Source of the DNA: Cellulomonas sp. ES6
Lineage (GTDB): Bacteria > Actinomycetota > Actinomycetes > Actinomycetales > Cellulomonadaceae
Assembly (NCBI RefSeq): GCF_030053835.1
Contig: NZ_CP125655.1
Location: forward strand, 2,914,001-2,978,000
DNA length: 64,000 nt
Direction: 5' to 3'
Part shown: piece after piece, positions 61,745-64,000 of the stretch
Layout: each line of letters opens with the position of its first letter
How positions within the stretch are numbered: position 1 is the first letter of the stretch
Translations under genes and position numbers: made by a program
The notes under the pieces: generated by a model
Database searches by the model: none
What the model was told of the DNA's origin: nothing
The model's input: the letters and a program-made list of their open reading frames with translations, nothing else

Positions 61745-61978
61745 GGTCTCGCCGCGAGCCGGGGACCTCGCCAGGTCGTGTGGCGAGCCGGGGGCTTCGC
61801 CGGGGTCTCGTGGCGAGCCGGGACCTCGGCAGGTCGCGTGGCGAGCCGGGGGCTTCGCCGGGACGTGGCGGCGCGCCGGGGGCTTCGCCGGGACGTGGCG
61901 GCGCGCCGGGGGCTTCGCCGGGTCTCGTGGCGAGCCGGGGACCTCGCCGGGGCCCGGTGGAGCCGGGGACCCGCCGCG
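61745..61978. repeat. eight-unit tandem repeat array, 28-30 bases per unit
   Basis: Units begin at 61745, 61774, 61804, 61832, 61862, 61892, 61922 and 61951. Two are exactly identical and adjacent (61862-61891, 61892-61921). Units 1-4 alternate two types (ACCTCG and GGCTTCG), so a 58-base pair of units was duplicated before the 30-base units were amplified. Most units contain an imperfect dyad, GGCGAGCC with GGCTTCGCC, able to form a hairpin. The array fills the 303-base gap (61722-62024) between the convergent ArsR-like and LAL genes. I do not see spacers or a coding role. Confidence 0.85.
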
Positions 61979-62024
61979 TTCCGCGCCCGCCGTGGTGCGG
62001 GCGGCTCCGACGTCCCCGCGCGCG

Positions 62025-64000
62025 TCACCCCGTCCGCGCCGCGTCCGGGCGGTGCGTCGCGGCGGCGACGGTGCCGGTGGCGTTCCACCAGCTCAGGTCC
62101 GACCGGCGGGTGAAGCCGAGCTTGCGCAGCACGGCGCTCATGTGGTTCTCCACGGTCCGCACGCTGAGCCCGAGCGCGGAGGCGATGTCCCGGTTCGACC
62201 GGCCTTCCCGGGCCAGGGTGGCGACCTCCCGCTCGCGGGGCGAGAGCGTCAGGTGGTCCTCCGCGCGGAGCACGACCCGCACGGGGGGCCGCTCGTCGGG
62301 CAGCGCGACGCCGTCGAGGTGGCCCATCGCCTGGCGGAAGCGGTCGCCGGGATCCGCCGGCAGGGCGTGGAGCCGGGCGACCACCCCGGCCACGTCCTTG
62401 GCGGTGAGGGCCTCGTGCAGCCGCAGGTAGGGCTCGAGCAGCGGGAGCGGCGCGGCCTCGTAGGTCTCGCGCACCACGGCGAGCTGCTCGGGGGCGTACG
62501 TCGCGGTGCTGAACAGCCAGCACACCAGCGCGGGCTGCCGCCGGCCCTCCTGCGCGTAGCGTCGTCCCCGCTCCCACAGCAGGTCGTCGGGCGTCGGGCG
62601 CGTCACCTCGTCGACGGCCGCGCGGGCCAGCGCGGACAGGGAGCCGACGATCGGGCGGTCGGCGCGGGGCAGGGCGTCCAGCGACGCGACCAGGGACTCC
62701 GCCATGTCGACGTCGCCGCTGGAGACGCGCAGGATCGCGGCGAGGCTCAGCGCCCGCCGGTGGAACGCCGCGCCGACGGGCCCGGCCGGCCCGAGCCGCA
62801 GCGCCCCGCCGAGCGCGCGCCACGCGGCCGTGCTGCGCCCGCTCCAGATGAGCACCTCGGCGAGCAGGCACGCGTGCACGCGCACGCCGAGCACGTCCGC
62901 GCGGGCGTAGGCGGCGGCGAGCTCGCGGCGCACCCGGGCCTCGGCCTCGTCGAGCCGTCCCAGGAGGATGGTCGCGACCGCGTCGACGGCGTCCCGGTGG
63001 TGACGGACCTCGTCGGTCGGGGGGTCCGCGAGCACGGGCCCCCGGCAGAGGCGCAGCGCGAGGTCGAGCCGTCCCACCTCGACCAGCGCGGCGGCGCGGG
63101 CGACCGCGACGCGGGCCGCGACGTCGCCCCCGGCGTCCTCCGCCGTGCCGAGCAGCGTGGCGTCGTCGGCACCGGCGCGGGCCGCGGCCGTCACCTCGTC
63201 GTGGACCCGGAACGCGGCGGCGAGCGGGCCGAGCTCGCTTCGGTGCTCGGCGAGGAACGCCGCCCGGGCTGCGGGGCCGCCGCCGGACGGGACGAGCCAG
63301 CGCAGCCCGGCGGCGCGGAACAGGGCGCGCCCGGCGGGGTCGTCGTCCTGCAGCCGGGTGCCGGCGAGCACCTCGCGGGCCAGGTCGTGCGCCGGCCGCC
63401 GAGCGAGCTGGTCGAGCAGGGCGTTGGCCGGGCCGGTGCGGGGGTCGCGGCGCCACGCGTCGAGCAGGGCCTCCTCGCGGGACCGCTCGTGCTCGCGCAG
63501 GACGCCCGCCACCTCGGGCGAGCGGCGGGGGAGCTCGGCGCCCCGGCGCGCGAGGGGGACCGGCACCTCCTCCCCGAGGTCGAGGGGCGTCACGGGCACG
63601 ACAGCGTCGGCGGCGGGAGCCCGGCCGGAGAGGTGGGCGAGCCGGCGCCGGCGCTCCGGCAGCAGGCGGGCGCGCAGGGCGTCGGCGAGCGCGGGCGGCG
63701 ACACGGAGTACCGCGAGGTGCCGTCGGTGCCGGTGAAGCCGAGCAGCCGGCGGCGCGCGGTGAGGGCGTCGACGGTGGCCGGCGCGACGAGGCGCTCGAC
63801 GGTGTCGTGGTCAGGTGTGCCGAGCCACGCGACGAGCTCGAGCGCGTCCAGGTGGTGCGGCGGCAGGCGGGCCGTCAGGAGGTGCACGACCGGGTCGCCG
63901 GGCGCCTCGCGCAGCGGGCGGGTCACCGTCCAGCGGTCGTCGGACCTCCCCACCGCGCCGGCCCAGCGCGCCGACTGCAGCACGAGGGTCGCCACCCGGG
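62025..64000 (-). CDS. LAL-type LuxR family regulator, N-terminal part beyond the window
   Basis: The frame stays open to the right edge (…RVATLVLQSARWAGAVGR), so the ATPase N-terminus with Walker motifs is outside. The visible 658 residues contain the end of the STAND ATPase, the long helical middle and the C-terminal LuxR HTH (SPREREVATLAREGRSNRDI, LSVRTVENHMSAVLRKLGFT). It aligns with the LAL at 55337-57820 (GHPAVALALLDAARWSGAA matches ATLVLQSARWAGAVGR in position), so these two are close paralogues. The ATG-like codon at 63995 should not be taken as the start. Confidence 0.9.
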   Translation of the reverse strand, partial: RVATLVLQSARWAGAVGRSDDRWTVTRPLREAPGDPVVHLLTARLPPHHLDALELVAWLGTPDHDTVERLVAPATVDALTARRRLLGFTGTDGTSRYSVSPPALADALRARLLPERRRRLAHLSGRAPAADAVVPVTPLDLGEEVPVPLARRGAELPRRSPEVAGVLREHERSREEALLDAWRRDPRTGPANALLDQLARRPAHDLAREVLAGTRLQDDDPAGRALFRAAGLRWLVPSGGGPAARAAFLAEHRSELGPLAAAFRVHDEVTAAARAGADDATLLGTAEDAGGDVAARVAVARAAALVEVGRLDLALRLCRGPVLADPPTDEVRHHRDAVDAVATILLGRLDEAEARVRRELAAAYARADVLGVRVHACLLAEVLIWSGRSTAAWRALGGALRLGPAGPVGAAFHRRALSLAAILRVSSGDVDMAESLVASLDALPRADRPIVGSLSALARAAVDEVTRPTPDDLLWERGRRYAQEGRRQPALVCWLFSTATYAPEQLAVVRETYEAAPLPLLEPYLRLHEALTAKDVAGVVARLHALPADPGDRFRQAMGHLDGVALPDERPPVRVVLRAEDHLTLSPREREVATLAREGRSNRDIASALGLSVRTVENHMSAVLRKLGFTRRSDLSWWNATGTVAAATHRPDAARTG

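Noticed and set aside
61745..61978. CRISPR array
   Set aside because: Units are contiguous with no spacers, no cas genes are near, and the units themselves vary.
61778..62113. Repeat protein encoded by the tandem array (RRDVAARRGL decapeptides)
   Set aside because: Unit lengths of 28, 29 and 30 bases break the frame, there is no ribosome-binding site, and the frame overlaps the end of the third LAL gene.
63995..64000. Start codon of the third LAL gene at 63995
   Set aside because: The frame is open to the window edge and the protein lacks its ATPase domain, so this codon is internal.

Overview
The window is 64 kb of very GC-rich, densely coding DNA with short intergenic gaps, GTG starts, GTGA/ATGA stop-start overlaps and many apparently leaderless genes. 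Together with the gene content (LAL-type LuxR regulators, a ROK-controlled monosaccharide ABC importer, a LacI-controlled sucrose phosphorylase locus, methyl-accepting chemotaxis proteins, a kdp operon, a cytoplasmic GH43 enzyme) this suggests a motile, saprophytic actinomycete of the Micrococcales, most like Cellulomonas or a close relative. The genus is an inference. I saw no rRNA, tRNA, insertion sequence, prophage or CRISPR array.

Layout, 1-17 kb: a cut-off double Lrp-type regulator; single-chain iron-sulfur L-serine dehydratase; a TetR-controlled unit of a 6-oxocamphor-hydrolase-like crotonase and an alpha/beta hydrolase with a clear operator; a lipoprotein; a MarR/GNAT pair divergent from an NADH:azoreductase with two identical operators in the gap; a less GC-rich patch with a Phd-like DNA-binding protein, a secreted four-cysteine polypeptide and a two-helix membrane protein; VOC, WYL, chemoreceptor, GlxA, GAPDH and Ig-like repeat protein genes; an SRPBCC/GNAT pair.

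17-34 kb: a kdp operon with two tandem kdpF-type micro-genes, then kdpA, kdpB, kdpC and no kdpDE; GH43 enzyme; second chemoreceptor; a TetR gene with a palindrome over its own promoter; then a leftward unit of solute-binding protein, two permeases, an HSL-type esterase and sucrose phosphorylase, divergent from a LacI repressor whose probable operator lies at the start site. A flotillin-like protein and amino acid permease follow.

36-54 kb: serine hydrolase; a 465-bp gene-free gap; PLDc_N/SHOCT protein and lipoprotein; an AbgT transporter, SLC13 transporter, M17 aminopeptidase and membrane flippase-like gene that look like a peptide or aminoacyl-conjugate uptake and hydrolysis unit; GNAT and VOC genes; then a leftward ROK repressor, a lone ABC ATPase and a MmsA-MmsB-ChvE sugar importer. 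An exact 16-bp repeat occurs at the importer promoter and again downstream of the lone ATPase.

54-64 kb: a diguanylate cyclase, then three large LAL (LuxR) regulators, two with arginine in place of the Walker A lysine and the third cut by the window edge, together with a small protein and an ArsR-like regulator. Between the ArsR-like gene and the third LAL lies an eight-unit, 28-30 bp tandem repeat array.

The strongest leads are the repeat array, the two kdpF genes, the Phd-like/secreted-polypeptide patch, the paired operators, the ROK boxes, and the esterase embedded in a sucrose locus.
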